From: Chamaecrista fasciculata
Lineage: Eukaryota > Streptophyta > Magnoliopsida > Fabales > Fabaceae
Reading direction: 5' to 3'
Assembly: GCA_003254925.1 (NCBI GenBank)
Contig: QANZ01021110.1
Coordinates: forward strand, 33,691 to 97,690
Length of the DNA: 64,000 nt
Positions 34,384 to 46,067 of the stretch are shown one piece after another. Each line of letters begins with the position of its first letter. Position 1 is the first letter of the stretch. A program made the translations under genes and the position numbers. Below the pieces are notes generated by a model. That model was not told the DNA's origin, ran no database searches, and saw only the letters and a list, made by a program, of their open reading frames with translations.

Positions 34384-36799
34384 TGATGGAGATTGTGCCC
34401 TAGGGTCAATCATCCTATAGATATGTTTGGAACATATCAATTAATTTATGGAGATAAATTAATGGTTATCATATTATTAGCATGTTTACTATGATAACAG
34501 TCCATGATTAATTATGAGATAGTTAATCTAAACTGTCCCTGGTCGCTCATTCGAGTGGGAACTTGAATTGAACCAAGACCAGCATGACCTCGGTGCATGG
34601 AGATGCACGCACTAGATGCTGGGACGAGAGTCATGGTGCAATTATGTAAGAGTTACAAATTGCTGGACCGACCCGGAGAGTTCTGCATGGGTTCAGTCAT
34701 TAGCTGGTCTCTCCTGTACAATCTGTCATGATGCCCTTAGACCTGAGGTCTTGACTATTCCGGCATTACAGTTGTCAAACTTTGGCTTAGTCTAACGTTA
34801 TCCGTAACAGGGTAGCCATAAGGGCTGAGTACGGGTTTGGTTGATTGTCGTGCTGAGGAATGTGGTTGACCAAGATGGAATTTTGTCCCTCATAGAGATG
34901 GGAGATATTTAACTGGGCCCCTCGACGAGTCTGTCCAAGGGAATGTGTGGCCACACTGGATATTGGGACTTACTCAGGAGATCGAGAAAGTTGAGGTTTG
35001 GATTTTGGATGACTTTCCCATGCCTGATCCTTACCGAAATATCGTAGGACAAAAAGGGATCTGAACATGATAGTACTAAGGTTAAGTCGTTTAGGGGTTA
35101 AAACGATAACTCACGTGTTTTGGGTAGTCGTGATGGCTTGCTAGAGTCCGCTCTCGACTTGTAAGTCATGAGATGATTTACTGCCAACTTCACGTGGGGC
35201 CTGCTGGGTCACACACGAGCAGGAACCAGATGCCAAGCTGGAACACGAGTTAACCCTAATTCGTGGGTCACATTTGTGACACCGTTTGAGACATAACTTA
35301 TTGTGGGACATAAAGTCTTGTCTTGAATTAATTATCTACAGATATATTATATTTAGATTTGTGAGACAAATTTAAATATATATATATATATAATAATTGT
35401 TAAATAGATAATTGGATTAGGCTATTTACAATTATATTCCTATTTATAATATTAGGGGAATTATAAATTAGATAATGTTCCTAAGAGTTAGGAAATTATT
35501 AATTTATTAAATTCACTAATATTAGGACTAAATAGGATGAGGTTGGCGCCTCATATTTAAAAGGAATTTAATTAATAAAAATGTTTTATTAATTAAAGTC
35601 ATGGCTTGAAATTTGAAATTCAAATGAGATTTGATCTAGATTTCAAATGGATGAATTAAATATATTAAAGTAATATTTTAATTCATGATTTATAGGGCAA
35701 GTCGAAATTCTAGGTCCATTGGATTTAAAATATTAATGTAATATTTTAATTCAATTATCTAGAGTTTGAGACTTGGTGAGATTGACTTAAAGATATTGTG
35801 GCAATTCTTTAATTCAATATTGTTGGAAAATAAATTAGTTATAACTTCCTAAGAGTTAGTTAGTTATTTTAATTTATTAAATTCAACAAGATAATAAAGG
35901 GAAGTTGGCGCATGAGGAGAGAGAGATTTGGGAAGATTTGATCTTCCAAATTGATTCTCCAAGATTGCATTTTGATTCCAATTTTAATATTAAGGTAATA
36001 TTTTAAATTGGAAATCAAGTCCTAAAATTATAATATTAAGATATCATAATCTTATGGTTTGATAATTATATGATTTTAGGGTTTCCTAAAATTATAATTA
36101 TCAAAGTCCCCAAACCCTATAAAAGCAAGCCAAAGTCGACTTTCATAGAGAGAGATCATAAGAATTGGATTCTTTGATAACTAAGCTAGCCAAGAGAGAA
36201 TTTCGATTTTGCTCTAGGTTAGAGAGAGAGAATTCACATACAAGAATTGGATTCTTGAGAGTGAAATCACAAAAGGGTAAGAGCCTCATGCACATAGAAA
36301 AGTCGACTTAGCCTAGTTCTTCTTAGAGAGAAAATTCGATTTTCTCTTGGTGAGGAGAGAGAAAGAAAAACGCAATCTTGCTTTCCTAGAGAGAGAAAGT
36401 GGCGCACAATATTAAGAGTTAATATTGTGTGACAAGGTTGTGTGGGATCAAGAAGAGTTCTTGATCAAGGCGCCAGATAGTTCTTGATAATTCAAGAAGA
36501 GTTCTTGAATTAAAAGAACACCCGTAGATAAAGGTTCCGGATTCACTTGAGAAGTGAAGGAGGCTAGCACCTAGGCATCTCCAAACTGTTCGTGTGGATT
36601 ACCGGCGGAGGAAGGACGCGTCACGTGGACTTCTTGGGAACGCCCCGTTCAACTAAACGATTGAAACTCGTGAGGTATACCACTTAACCAAAAGTTTTAA
36701 ATTCAGCCAGCGGATCCGTTCGGGAATTCTTGGACCTGGGCGTTTAAAGTTTTTTTTTTAATTTACAGTTTTTCATGCTTCCGCTGCCTTAGGCGCCCT
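34384..36799 (+). repeat. 5' LTR of the gag-only element (right end in gap)
   Basis: At least 2.4 kb. It contains CCCTATAAAAGCAAG, a TATA box at 36118-36124, which places U3 to the left and R-U5 to the right. GAGAGAGA-rich leader sequence follows. It ends at CTTAGGCGCCCT against the N gap. Confidence 0.75.
36118..36124 (+). promoter_or_regulatory. TATA box of the 5' LTR
   Basis: TATAAAA within CCCTATAAAAGCAAGCC, oriented toward gag. The truncated 3' LTR has no equivalent. Confidence 0.6.
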
Positions 36800-37533
36800 N
36801 NNNNNNNNNNNNNNNNNNNNNNNNNNNNNNNNNNNNNNNNNNNNNNNNNNNNNNNNNNNNNNNNNNNNNNNNNNNNNNNNNNNNNNNNNNNNNNNNNNNN
36901 NNNNNNNNNNNNNNNNNNNNNNNNNNNNNNNNNNNNNNNNNNNNNNNNNNNNNNNNNNNNNNNNNNNNNNNNNNNNNNNNNNNNNNNNNNNNNNNNNNNN
37001 NNNNNNNNNNNNNNNNNNNNNNNNNNNNNNNNNNNNNNNNNNNNNNNNNNNNNNNNNNNNNNNNNNNNNNNNNNNNNNNNNNNNNNNNNNNNNNNNNNNN
37101 NNNNNNNNNNNNNNNNNNNNNNNNNNNNNNNNNNNNNNNNNNNNNNNNNNNNNNNNNNNNNNNNNNNNNNNNNNNNNNNNNNNNNNNNNNNNNNNNNNNN
37201 NNNNNNNNNNNNNNNNNNNNNNNNNNNNNNNNNNNNNNNNNNNNNNNNNNNNNNNNNNNNNNNNNNNNNNNNNNNNNNNNNNNNNNNNNNNNNNNNNNNN
37301 NNNNNNNNNNNNNNNNNNNNNNNNNNNNNNNNNNNNNNNNNNNNNNNNNNNNNNNNNNNNNNNNNNNNNNNNNNNNNNNNNNNNNNNNNNNNNNNNNNNN
37401 NNNNNNNNNNNNNNNNNNNNNNNNNNNNNNNNNNNNNNNNNNNNNNNNNNNNNNNNNNNNNNNNNNNNNNNNNNNNNNNNNNNNNNNNNNNNNNNNNNNN
37501 NNNNNNNNNNNNNNNNNNNNNNNNNNNNNNNNN
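36800..37533. other. Assembly gap (N)
   Basis: 734 unresolved bases between the 5' LTR end and the gag leader. Any open frame drawn across it is meaningless. Confidence 0.98.
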
Positions 37534-37862
37534 TTGAATTTAGCCATTCACATGTTTTACCGTGTGACTTAATGGGGTTATCAAAACGGTTTTGGACCTC
37601 AAGTCATTAGATGGGATAAACATGCCATAATAAGTATCATAAGATGATACAGTCCCATAAGGATCTAAGAGTCACAAGATGTGATTGGTAAGAGTTACCT
37701 ACCTAAATAACCAAAAGGTGCATGATCGCCTCCGCGACGGTAAATTTTGGTGAAATATGGATCTTAGCCACTAATAATAAATTTCACTGAGTTTTATAAA
37801 ATAGTGGAAGTATTTTATCTGCTAATTAAATTTTTCATATCTTTAAAATTGTAGAATCAAAA

Positions 37863-38898
37863 ATGGCAAACAATAGTTCATCATTTTCACTGCGACCTAT
37901 CCTTGAGAAGGATAAGCTGACCAGAACGAACTTCCTCGATTGGTTTCGTAATCTGAGAATAGTTCTCACCCAAGAGAGGAGGCTCTATGTTCTGGACAAG
38001 TCTATTCCCAATGAGCCTGCCAAGGGCGCTCCAGGAGCAGAGTGGAGGGCTTGGGAGAAGCACTTCGATGACTCGCTGGAGGTCTCTTGTCTGATGGTAG
38101 ACACAATGATCCCAGAACTGCATGAGGGCTTGGATCAATTGATGGCATATGAGATGATAACTCGTCTCAAGGAAATGTTTAGCTACCAAATCAAACAAGA
38201 TAGATATGAGACCACTAAGGCTCTTATGTCTTGCAATATGGCTGAAGGTGAATCTGTCCATTACCATGTCATGAGGATGAGAGGGTATATAGATCACCTT
38301 GATAGGCTGGGTTTTCCTGTTGCACAAGAGTTTGCCACTGGTATAATCCTGTGCTCACTTCCTAAGAGCTATGACCCCTTCGTAAAAAGCTTCTTAAGGA
38401 GAGGAACAGAGAAAACAGTTTCTGAGTTGCATGGGATGCTCAAGTCTGTTGAGGCATCCATGATCCAGAAAAGGGAAAGGAAGTTGAAGGGCAAAGAAAA
38501 GGGAAAGGGAATCGAGCTGGATGGTGAGACCAAGCCAGAGGACGACCCTCAATCTCCTGCCAAGAAGGGAAAGCCCTCAGAGGAAGTATTCTGTTCTTTC
38601 TGTCAAGTGTCAGGACACGCGATGAGAAAGTGCAAATACTACTGGGAGGATCAAAAGAAGCAGAAGTGCGTTAAAGCCTCTACTTCAGGTATCTATGTTA
38701 TAAAGTGTTCTGTTTTTCTACTTAAATCACTTGAGTATTGGATACACATGTGATTCTCACATTTGATGTGCAGGGTCTTCAGAGACGGTAGAAAGCAAGG
38801 ACGGAAGTGAGATGGACCTAGATGTGGACAATGGAGCAAATGTTGCTGCCGTTGCTACTGAAGGAACAATCGAGCTTGGATCGCCCTCTATGGGCTAG
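37863..38898 (+). CDS. Copia-type gag polyprotein, apparently spliced
   Basis: Exon 1 (37863-38688) encodes a gag of the UBN2 / copia gag-polypeptide type. The conserved W-x-x-W-like start (FLDWFRNLRIVL) is near residues 24-35. The central helical region includes MIPELHEGLDQLMAYEM, and a CCHC zinc knuckle CSFCQVSGHAMRKC (C-x2-C-x4-H-x4-C) follows near residue 245. A donor-like CAG|GTATCT and an acceptor TTGATGTGCAG|GG enclose an 85-base intron (38689-38773). Splicing keeps the frame and adds 41 codons ending GTIELGSPSMG at a TAG (38896-38898), for 316 residues in all. Without splicing the frame stops at 38753. The leader just before the ATG also has an acceptor-like TTGTAG. Gag forms the particle that packages element RNA. 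Confidence 0.78.
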
Positions 38899-39656
38899 AT
38901 TTGTTATTATTCTTTGAATGTTTAAACATTGGTTCTTCTCCTTATTAGATAAGGTAGATTTTGTGTAAACATTGAAGAATGGTTTCTATTTTAAATAAAT
39001 GTCTATTTGCTTATATGATTTGCAAAGGTACTCATTATATTTAAATTAGAACAATAACAATATTTATAACATCGATACAAACTTTTGGCAATTGTTGTTT
39101 AGGCCATATAAACAAGAACCACCTTGAAGCTTCATGATTTGGAATCATGCGATGCTTGCAAGCCTTGTTTAAAGATGGAAAGACAACAAGAGATTTCTCC
39201 TTTATAGTAAAGGAAAGTCTGACTTAGTGGAGATCATACATGGTTGATGTATGTAGACCCATAAGTGTTTAAGCTAAAAGTAATAAGCTCTCACTAAAAA
39301 GCTTCAAAGGTTAGATCTACGGCTATCCTTTGAAACACAAGTTGGAGATATTTGAAATAGAGATTTCAAAACGAAGTAGAAAATTAACTAGACAACAAAT
39401 CTGGGAACCTTCGATTGGATCAAAGGACTAGGATTTGAATCAAAAACTTTGATGTACGTCTTAGAAGCTGTGAGAAGAGTCTCACAACTCACTCCTTCTT
39501 AAAATCCCATGGTGGATGGAGTTTTAAGGAAAGGTGTCAAGCCCTATTAGATAAGGCTTGATCTAAGATAATTGATCTTATACCAACTTCAAAGGGTGTG
39601 CTCTAGAAGCTGTTGACTTGACACTAAGCTGATTCGTCTGGAGAACTGTTGGAGAT
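38899..39656 (+). other. Internal region of the retroelement after gag; no enzymes
   Basis: No integrase, RT or RNase H motif in any frame. A short purine-rich CTGGAGAA lies just before the 3' LTR and may be what is left of the polypurine tract. Confidence 0.6.
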
Positions 39657-41163
39657 TGTGCCCTAGGGCCAATCATTTTATAAATATGTTTTGAACATAT
39701 TAATTAATTTATGGAGATAAATTAATGGTTATCATATTATTAGCGTGTTTACTATGATAACAATCCTTGATTAATTATATGATAATTAAATCTAAAACTG
39801 TCCCTGGTCGATCATTCACGTGGGAACGTAAATGAACTAAGACCAGCATGACCTCGGTGTATAGAGATACATGCACTAGATGCTTCTCGAGAGTCATGGT
39901 GCAATTATGTAAGGGTTACAAATTGCTGGACCGACCCGGAGAGTCCTGCATGGGTTTAGTCATAAGCGAGCCTCTCCTGTACACCTGTCACAATAGCCTT
40001 AGACCTGAGGTCTTGACTATTCCGGCATTGTAGTTGTCAGACTTTGGCCTAGTCTAACGTTGCCCGTAACAGGGTAGCCATAAGGGCTAGGTACGGGTTT
40101 GGTTGATTGCCGTGCTGAGGAATGTGGTTGACCAAGATGGGATTTTGTCCCTCATTAAGATGAGAGATATTTAACTGGGCCCCTCGATGAGTCTGTCCAA
40201 GGAATGTGTGGCCACACAAGGAAATGGGACTAACTCAGGAAATCGAGAAAGTTGTGGTTTGGATTTTGGATGACATTCCCGTGCCTGATCCATGACCAAA
40301 ATATCGTGAGACAATAGGAATTATGACAAGGTGGTATTTAGGTTAAATCGTTAAATCGTTAAAGCGATAACTCCCGTGTTTTGGGTAGTTGTGATGGCTT
40401 GCTAGAGTCCGCTCACAACTTGTGAATCATAAAATGATTTGCTGCCAACTTCACGTGAGGCCTGCTGGGTCACACATGAGCAGGATCAAGATGCTAATTT
40501 TTGGGACACGAATTAGGGTTAATTCGTGAGTCACTTAGGTGACACAATTTAGGACATAGTTAAATGTCTTAGGACATTAAATCTTGTCTTAAATAAATAT
40601 CTATGATTGAGGTTTTAAATTTGTTGGACAAATTTAAATTTAAATTAATTGTTAAATAGTTTTACAATTAAAATATTAGTGAATAAATAAATTAAATAAG
40701 TTTCCTAAAAATTAGGGAATTATTGATTTATTAAATTCACTAAAATTGGGAAATAAAAGGATGAGGGTGGCGCCTCATTATCTTTGTTTTTATTAATAGA
40801 AATTGTTTTTATTAATTAAATAAAGATAAGATAAATATCTTTTGGAAAAGATATAGGATTTGAATTAAAAGATATTAAGGTAATTCTTTTATTCAAAATT
40901 GTTAGGAATTAGTTATAACTACCTAAGGAGTTTGGGTTGTTATAAAATTCCTCCAAAAACTCCATGAGAATTTCGCCTACCCCTTTCTTGGGATGGAAGA
41001 TTTGATCTTGCATTTTAGAGTTTGGGTTTAGGCTAAAGTCGAATTTTATATTTAATTATTAAAGTAATATTTAAATTATAAAATCAAAATCTCATGACTC
41101 ATTCCAACCAATAGGATTTGAGCAAATCAAGATTTGATCTCAAGATTTGATCTTGGATAGTCA
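39657..41163 (+). repeat. 3' LTR of the gag-only element, truncated
   Basis: Matches the 5' LTR from its first bases, including AAATTGCTGGACCGACCCGG and GGCCTGCTGGGTCACACA, over about 1.5 kb. It breaks off before the TATA box. The last bases, TTGGATAGTCA, abut F-box coding sequence. Confidence 0.75.
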
Positions 41164-41358
41164 ATTTTGATCCATCACACGATGACGCCAATCGGGTGTT
41201 ATACTTCTAAGAGGCCATAAATCCTCGGCAGGAATCTTTAAACAAATTTCATCCATAACTTCATCATGTAAACCCACTCCAACGTCGAATGAACCAATAA
41301 TCCCTGATGAAGAACATATGTCTGAAGTATCAATTTCCAGTTTTGATTTTAACTTCAA
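41161..41358 (-). pseudogene. F-box gene fragment truncated at the LTR junction
   Basis: The minus strand encodes an F-box start: DEVMDEICLKIPAEDLWPLR followed by SITPDWRHRV. After RHRVMDQN the sequence turns into the end of the retroelement LTR, so the rest of the F-box and all of the C-terminal domain are gone. No ATG lies upstream in the frame before a stop. The loss of both the LTR 3' part and the gene 3' part at one point suggests a deletion across the insertion. Confidence 0.7.
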
Positions 41359-42029
41359 CTTTCAGTTGTACAAAAGTGATAGTAACGATGGATCAGTTGA
41401 AGACCAATAACAGGTATATATAGAGTTGTAAACGAACCGACATAATGCTCCGTTAAAAAATGTCAACGTTCCGTAAACTATTTGCCTAAAGAATCTAATC
41501 GTCAATAACAAAGAATATTTATCAAAAAAATAATAAAAATTTATACTATTAGTTTGTTATTATTACTCCATATGATTTTAATACTTTAAACATGATCCTA
41601 GGAATTTCATATAGTAAAAAAAAAATTAATGATATTTTATAGTATAATTTTAAGTAATTTAAATTGTATCTCAAAATCACTAAAGCCACAAAAGTATGAA
41701 AATCAAAATTAGTTTTGGTTTTCTTATAAATCAGAAAGAGATGACTTGATGATAACAATTTGAATATATACTTTTTTAATTAATTTAAAAAAAAAGTTAT
41801 ACTTTTCCACTCAATATTTTTAATATGTTGATTATCTTGCATAGGAAGTTTCAGATTAAAAAGTCATAATGAAAGACAAAACACTGACATAGAAAGGTAG
41901 AACTGTTTAAATACAGAGATGCCCTTCTGAACCAAGTTGTTTCAGTTCCTTTGACGGTCCATTTAAAAAGCTCAAAGTTTCATTTTCCGAATCGTTCTTA
42001 AATTTCATTTTGTTGCAGACAATCACTCA

Positions 42030-42701
42030 ATGGAGGGCTCAAAAAGGATTAAGCATGACGGAAATCAACTTTCAATTGAATCTCTGCCAAAAGAGTTTCT
42101 CGAAGACATTGCCGCAAAGGTTGCATCTTCCAATATGAAGGATATGTTACGACTTAGAGGTACAAATAAAAGATGGAAGTCTATCTGCGATTCAAATTTT
42201 GTTATAGCACATTCAGAAGTATATTTCTTCTATATGTATAGGACGATCAGTGCTTATACACGTTGGACTAATTTCTATGAACGTGCTCTGATTTGTGGAA
42301 ATCATGAATTGCATTTCAGAAGAGCCCTGATCATAGCTTTTGAAGGCAATACTACTGATTTGACATCTACAATAGAGGTTTTAAGACCCCTCGCTAAAAA
42401 GGGGCATACACTGTCTATGTTTGCTGTAGCAATTTTAGATTTTGCTATTAATATGTATTCTCCTAATCTCGAAGAAGCTAACATGGCTTATACTGAAGCG
42501 TTGAAATATTTCACCCATGTGAGAAAAGAAAAGCAGGTGGCCAACTCCAGAAGTGCAATAAATAAAGCAGCTAGGGCTAATGACATAATTAAGACTAATA
42601 GATATCTCTGCAACTCAACAAATTGCTTGAATCCTTGGACTGTAAGAGAAGAAGTATTCAACTTTGTAACCGATGAAAATGACTTAAATGATCATAAATA
42701 G
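42030..42701 (+). CDS. F-box protein (At1g67623/At2g35280-like), C-terminally shortened
   Basis: A 223-residue reading frame without introns. An F-box occupies about residues 15-54 (SIESLPKEFLEDIAAKVAS...RLRGTNKRWKSICDS). A helical region with a RPLAKKGHTLSMFAVAIL repeat-like segment follows (about 120-170), as in plant F-box proteins of the At1g67623 group. F-box proteins dock substrates to SCF ubiquitin ligases through SKP1. The stop at 42699-42701 is premature: the frame stays open for 18 more codons to a TGA at 42756-42758, and those codons match the end of the copy at 46068 (SCRIDEELQWFY). A C-to-T change to TAG explains the loss. The gene converges with the minus-strand pseudogene at 43602. 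It could still make a working shortened protein. Confidence 0.75.
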   Translation: MEGSKRIKHDGNQLSIESLPKEFLEDIAAKVASSNMKDMLRLRGTNKRWKSICDSNFVIAHSEVYFFYMYRTISAYTRWTNFYERALICGNHELHFRRALIIAFEGNTTDLTSTIEVLRPLAKKGHTLSMFAVAILDFAINMYSPNLEEANMAYTEALKYFTHVRKEKQVANSRSAINKAARANDIIKTNRYLCNSTNCLNPWTVREEVFNFVTDENDLNDHK

Positions 42702-43601
42702 TGTCTGAGTTGTAGGATTGACGAAGAACTTCAGTGGTTTTATAATTTACCATGGTGAAATAATACTTGTAATTATTAATATGAATGTTAAGACTATTAT
42801 ATATTACATTTGATCATCATCTATAATATAAAGCTTTTTTTATTATTATTATTACTCGTATGGCGTATTCCATTTTAATAAACAATAATTCTAAATAACA
42901 AAAATCATCACATGACTGAAAGATAAATAAAATTTTGTTTAGCCGCAAATATATACTATTTGCCTTTAACAAAAACTATTGATTATATAATATACGCTCT
43001 ATAAATTTAGTAAATAATCATCTATAGTATGTTCTTAATTCTAGGAAATATTGACATAAATACACACAAATAAATATTCGTCATTTAATAGCTTTTAACA
43101 AATTGGGAGCTCTACTTCGAAAAAGCAAATTATATTTCACTTGGTGAAGTTTCTTCATTGAAGGGGTTTTAACAAATTGCATTTTTTCTTTATAATTTTA
43201 CAAATATAATAGTTTGATAACATATTCCCGCATATATTTTTCTCATTTTGAATCACACATATCTAATTACTTACTTTTTCCAATAAAAAAAACGCCAAAA
43301 ATGTTGTTCTGTAAAATTAATAAGTCTACCTATCTAGTGAAACAAAAGAAGTATGATGCTCGGTAAATGTCTTTATTATTCTGTATGCATAATTTGTTGA
43401 GTACATTAAGATATACACACAATAGAACACAAAAGAAATACGGGGAGAATCCTAAACAAAGGACCTTTATTTCAAAAACCATCTATTAAAAAATGACAAT
43501 TGACGATGTAAAAGTATCTCATAAAATGTACACAGTAATATTACTTCTCCAATTGTTCTAAATAAATTATACATCAAAAAACTGCTTTCAACATAAATTA
43601 G

Positions 43602-45056
43602 CTACAACGATAGCAAAGTTGGATAATAAGTGAAAATATCTTTAGCAAAAATAAACTCTGAGGACGTTGTCTCAACAATTCGTTCCACCATAACATCTCC
43701 TGGATACAGGAATATAACACAAAACCTGGAAAATATTACATTATGATTAAAGCCATCAACAAAATCTGTTAGAACAGGGCAACCATCAACACATCCTATG
43801 TAAATCCATTTCTTATCAACAGATATAGGCTCTCCAATCCTAGACCATGTATCAATGCTCTTATTGTTGTTGCGATTATGCCAAAGGGAATAAGACAAAT
43901 GAAATTCATCCTCCTCCTCAATCAATAAAATACCAGGTTCACCTCTGCAATCAACAATCTGGATAGCTCTATATATGATTGACTAAAAACATATTGTAGT
44001 TCAAAATTAAGATTATTTATATCAAACATGACTATAAATCCTTCATGTATTTGACGATCACCGTTTTTCATCCCAATAAAATACAGAATATTACCATACC
44101 ACATGTACCTAGATGGACTTAACATACGGTTAAAAGGAGAACAAATGTTCTTAATCCATTCCTTTTTTCTACTCCTATATATATTAAACAGGATTTTTGT
44201 TTCATCAAAACACTTTTCAATTGCACAAACAATAACGAACTCCCTCGCAACATCATCATACGTGAAATAGTTGAACCTCCTCCCTACAAATTTTGTTGTC
44301 CAATCAATTAATAACGAAATCAATAAACATCTTGTAGCTTAAAATTTAGTACACGCATTTAAATATACAACCATTCTAAATAACTAAAAGGAAATTGGTT
44401 CATCTTATATTACCGTTTTGGTTGGGATCTATAGTAGTACCACCGACTCCTATTGATTGACCAGTAAAGGGATTTGTGACAATAAATTTTTCAGTGTAAC
44501 GATCAACCTTTACACTCAAACATATAAGACCATATGCAACCCCAACAATAACAGCATCATCCGAACGTGGTAGAATACGTTTTTTATCATAATAAAAAGG
44601 TGAAAATGACTCCAACGGCGTTGGTAGGGGACCAAGTTTACACAAAACTTGTCTCTCACGTCCAGCAAAACCTTTAACACAACGTACAATGATCAGGCGA
44701 TACATCGATTTTGAGTGTCCCGCAGCCCGCAATATAAAATCATCTTATTTCAAAGTCTGATTCCACTGCTTAGACAACAGTTTCAATCTACAAAGCTTAT
44801 CCGCAGGCAAATGGTAAATAATAGCAGTTATAATATCCGTTGGCAGACATTCTTCATCCTGAGATACCAAATCTGTACAGATCGATACAATTCAAGTAAA
44901 CCCTATAATTATATTGTCAGATCTAGACATAACCAAACCATAAACAACAACACTATCTATATATAGTCCACAAAAATTCTTCCTAAGATATTATCGACGA
45001 AGAAACACATTACCTGAACTTGATTTTTGTTTCCTAGAACTGTGATCTTCTGCAAT
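43602..45056 (-). pseudogene. F-box-associated gene, decayed copy
   Basis: The exons can be laid out by comparison with 48179-49635: 45056-45014, 44851-44414 and 44295-43602. Exons 1 and 2 have exactly the same lengths as in the other copy. Four lesions are visible. The start codon is ATT instead of ATG (45054-45056). A TAA stop interrupts the F-box (44745-44747), where the other copy has TCA. The exon 3 acceptor AG is AA (44296). One base is deleted near 43985. The product would have been an F-box protein (ITAIIYHLPADKLCRLKLLSK) with a C-terminal F-box-associated domain (SLWHNRNNNKSIDTWSRIGE). It is clearly a pseudogene. Confidence 0.85.
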
Positions 45057-46067
45057 TGCTTTCTTCAGGCTTTGTTCCAGAAAAGAACACAACAAAATAG
45101 AGTTCAGAAGCCTTAAGGTTGTTAATGAAACCACAAAGTCAAAAACATACTAAAAGGAGTTTCAAGTACTTTCAAATAAACATCATTACAGATATACAGC
45201 ATATTTACACTAATATGTAATTCATTTTATCTTCTTGTTAATTTTAATCTTATTTAATAATTTATCATTCTTAATATTTCTTTATAAATTTTAGAAGATA
45301 ATCTACATTTCCATAATATTAATATTCTATGTAATTAAAAATAAATTAAGATTGAATTTTATACAATTTTAAATGTTAAATTATTTTAAAATTTATACAC
45401 ATATTTACAATCAATTAAAATATTTTTTTTGCCAGTAATCAATTAAAATATTTGAAATGTATCCAATAGTGCTATGATCAGTTTTGTTGTCTTTATAAAT
45501 TCAGAAACTCTAGAAAATAGTTGACGTCATCTACAGCATAATTTTCGTCCAAAGGAAACCAAAACGACGGTTCAATAAACAATGATAAACCAAAAGTGTT
45601 GTTACAGAACGATGCGACTTCCAAAAATCATTCATTATACCGATAATAAATAATGGTACTTTTAGTTTTTTATTATTAGTAAATATAATTTTAATAACTT
45701 AATCATGAAACTAAAAGTGTAAAATAATACTAATAGTTTTTTATTATTAGTTAATATGATTTTAATAACTTAAACAAAATAATCTACAGAAATACCTCAC
45801 TGAAATTAGTGATTGTTTTCTTATAATTAAAATTTCTACTTTTTCATGTAAAATATTAAAAAGTGGGTTACCTTCGATACGAAATTTGACATTAGACATG
45901 CCTGCTGAAAGATAAAAGACTGACATAGAAAGGTACAACTCTTTATATACAGAGACGCGATTCTGGACCAAGACAATTCGTCCCCTTCGCAGATCTATTT
46001 AAAAAGCTCATAGTTTCCTCATTTACGAAGCAGTTTTTAAGTCCATTTTTCCAGAAGAAGATAACTA

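Larger units (their letters stand above)
34384..41163 (+). mobile_element. Non-autonomous copia-type LTR retrotransposon, gag only (TR-GAG-like)
   Basis: Two related long direct repeats begin TGATGGAGATTGTGCCCTAG (34384) and TGTTGGAGATTGTGCCCTAG (39657). Between them are a 734-base gap, a leader, one gag gene and about 750 bp of AT-rich sequence. No protease, integrase, reverse transcriptase or RNase H is visible. That matches the published TR-GAG class, LTR elements encoding only gag that presumably use enzymes of autonomous relatives. The LTRs differ at many positions, so the insertion is old. The 3' LTR lacks its promoter, R and U5 parts, ending at the F-box fragment near 41160. The primer-binding site would lie in or beside the gap and cannot be read. 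Confidence 0.82.
41540..45150. repeat. Segmental duplication, unit 1 of the F-box cassette
   Basis: Homologous along its length to 45730-49740 in the same orientation. That includes the promoter of the plus-strand gene (GACATAGAAAGGTA, TTTAAAAAGCTCA), both genes, and the region beyond the first exon of the minus-strand gene (GAACACAACAAAATA). Ends are approximate. Confidence 0.85.

Noticed and set aside
36789..37547. 252-codon minus-strand open frame
   Set aside because: It runs across the N gap; nothing is encoded that can be read.
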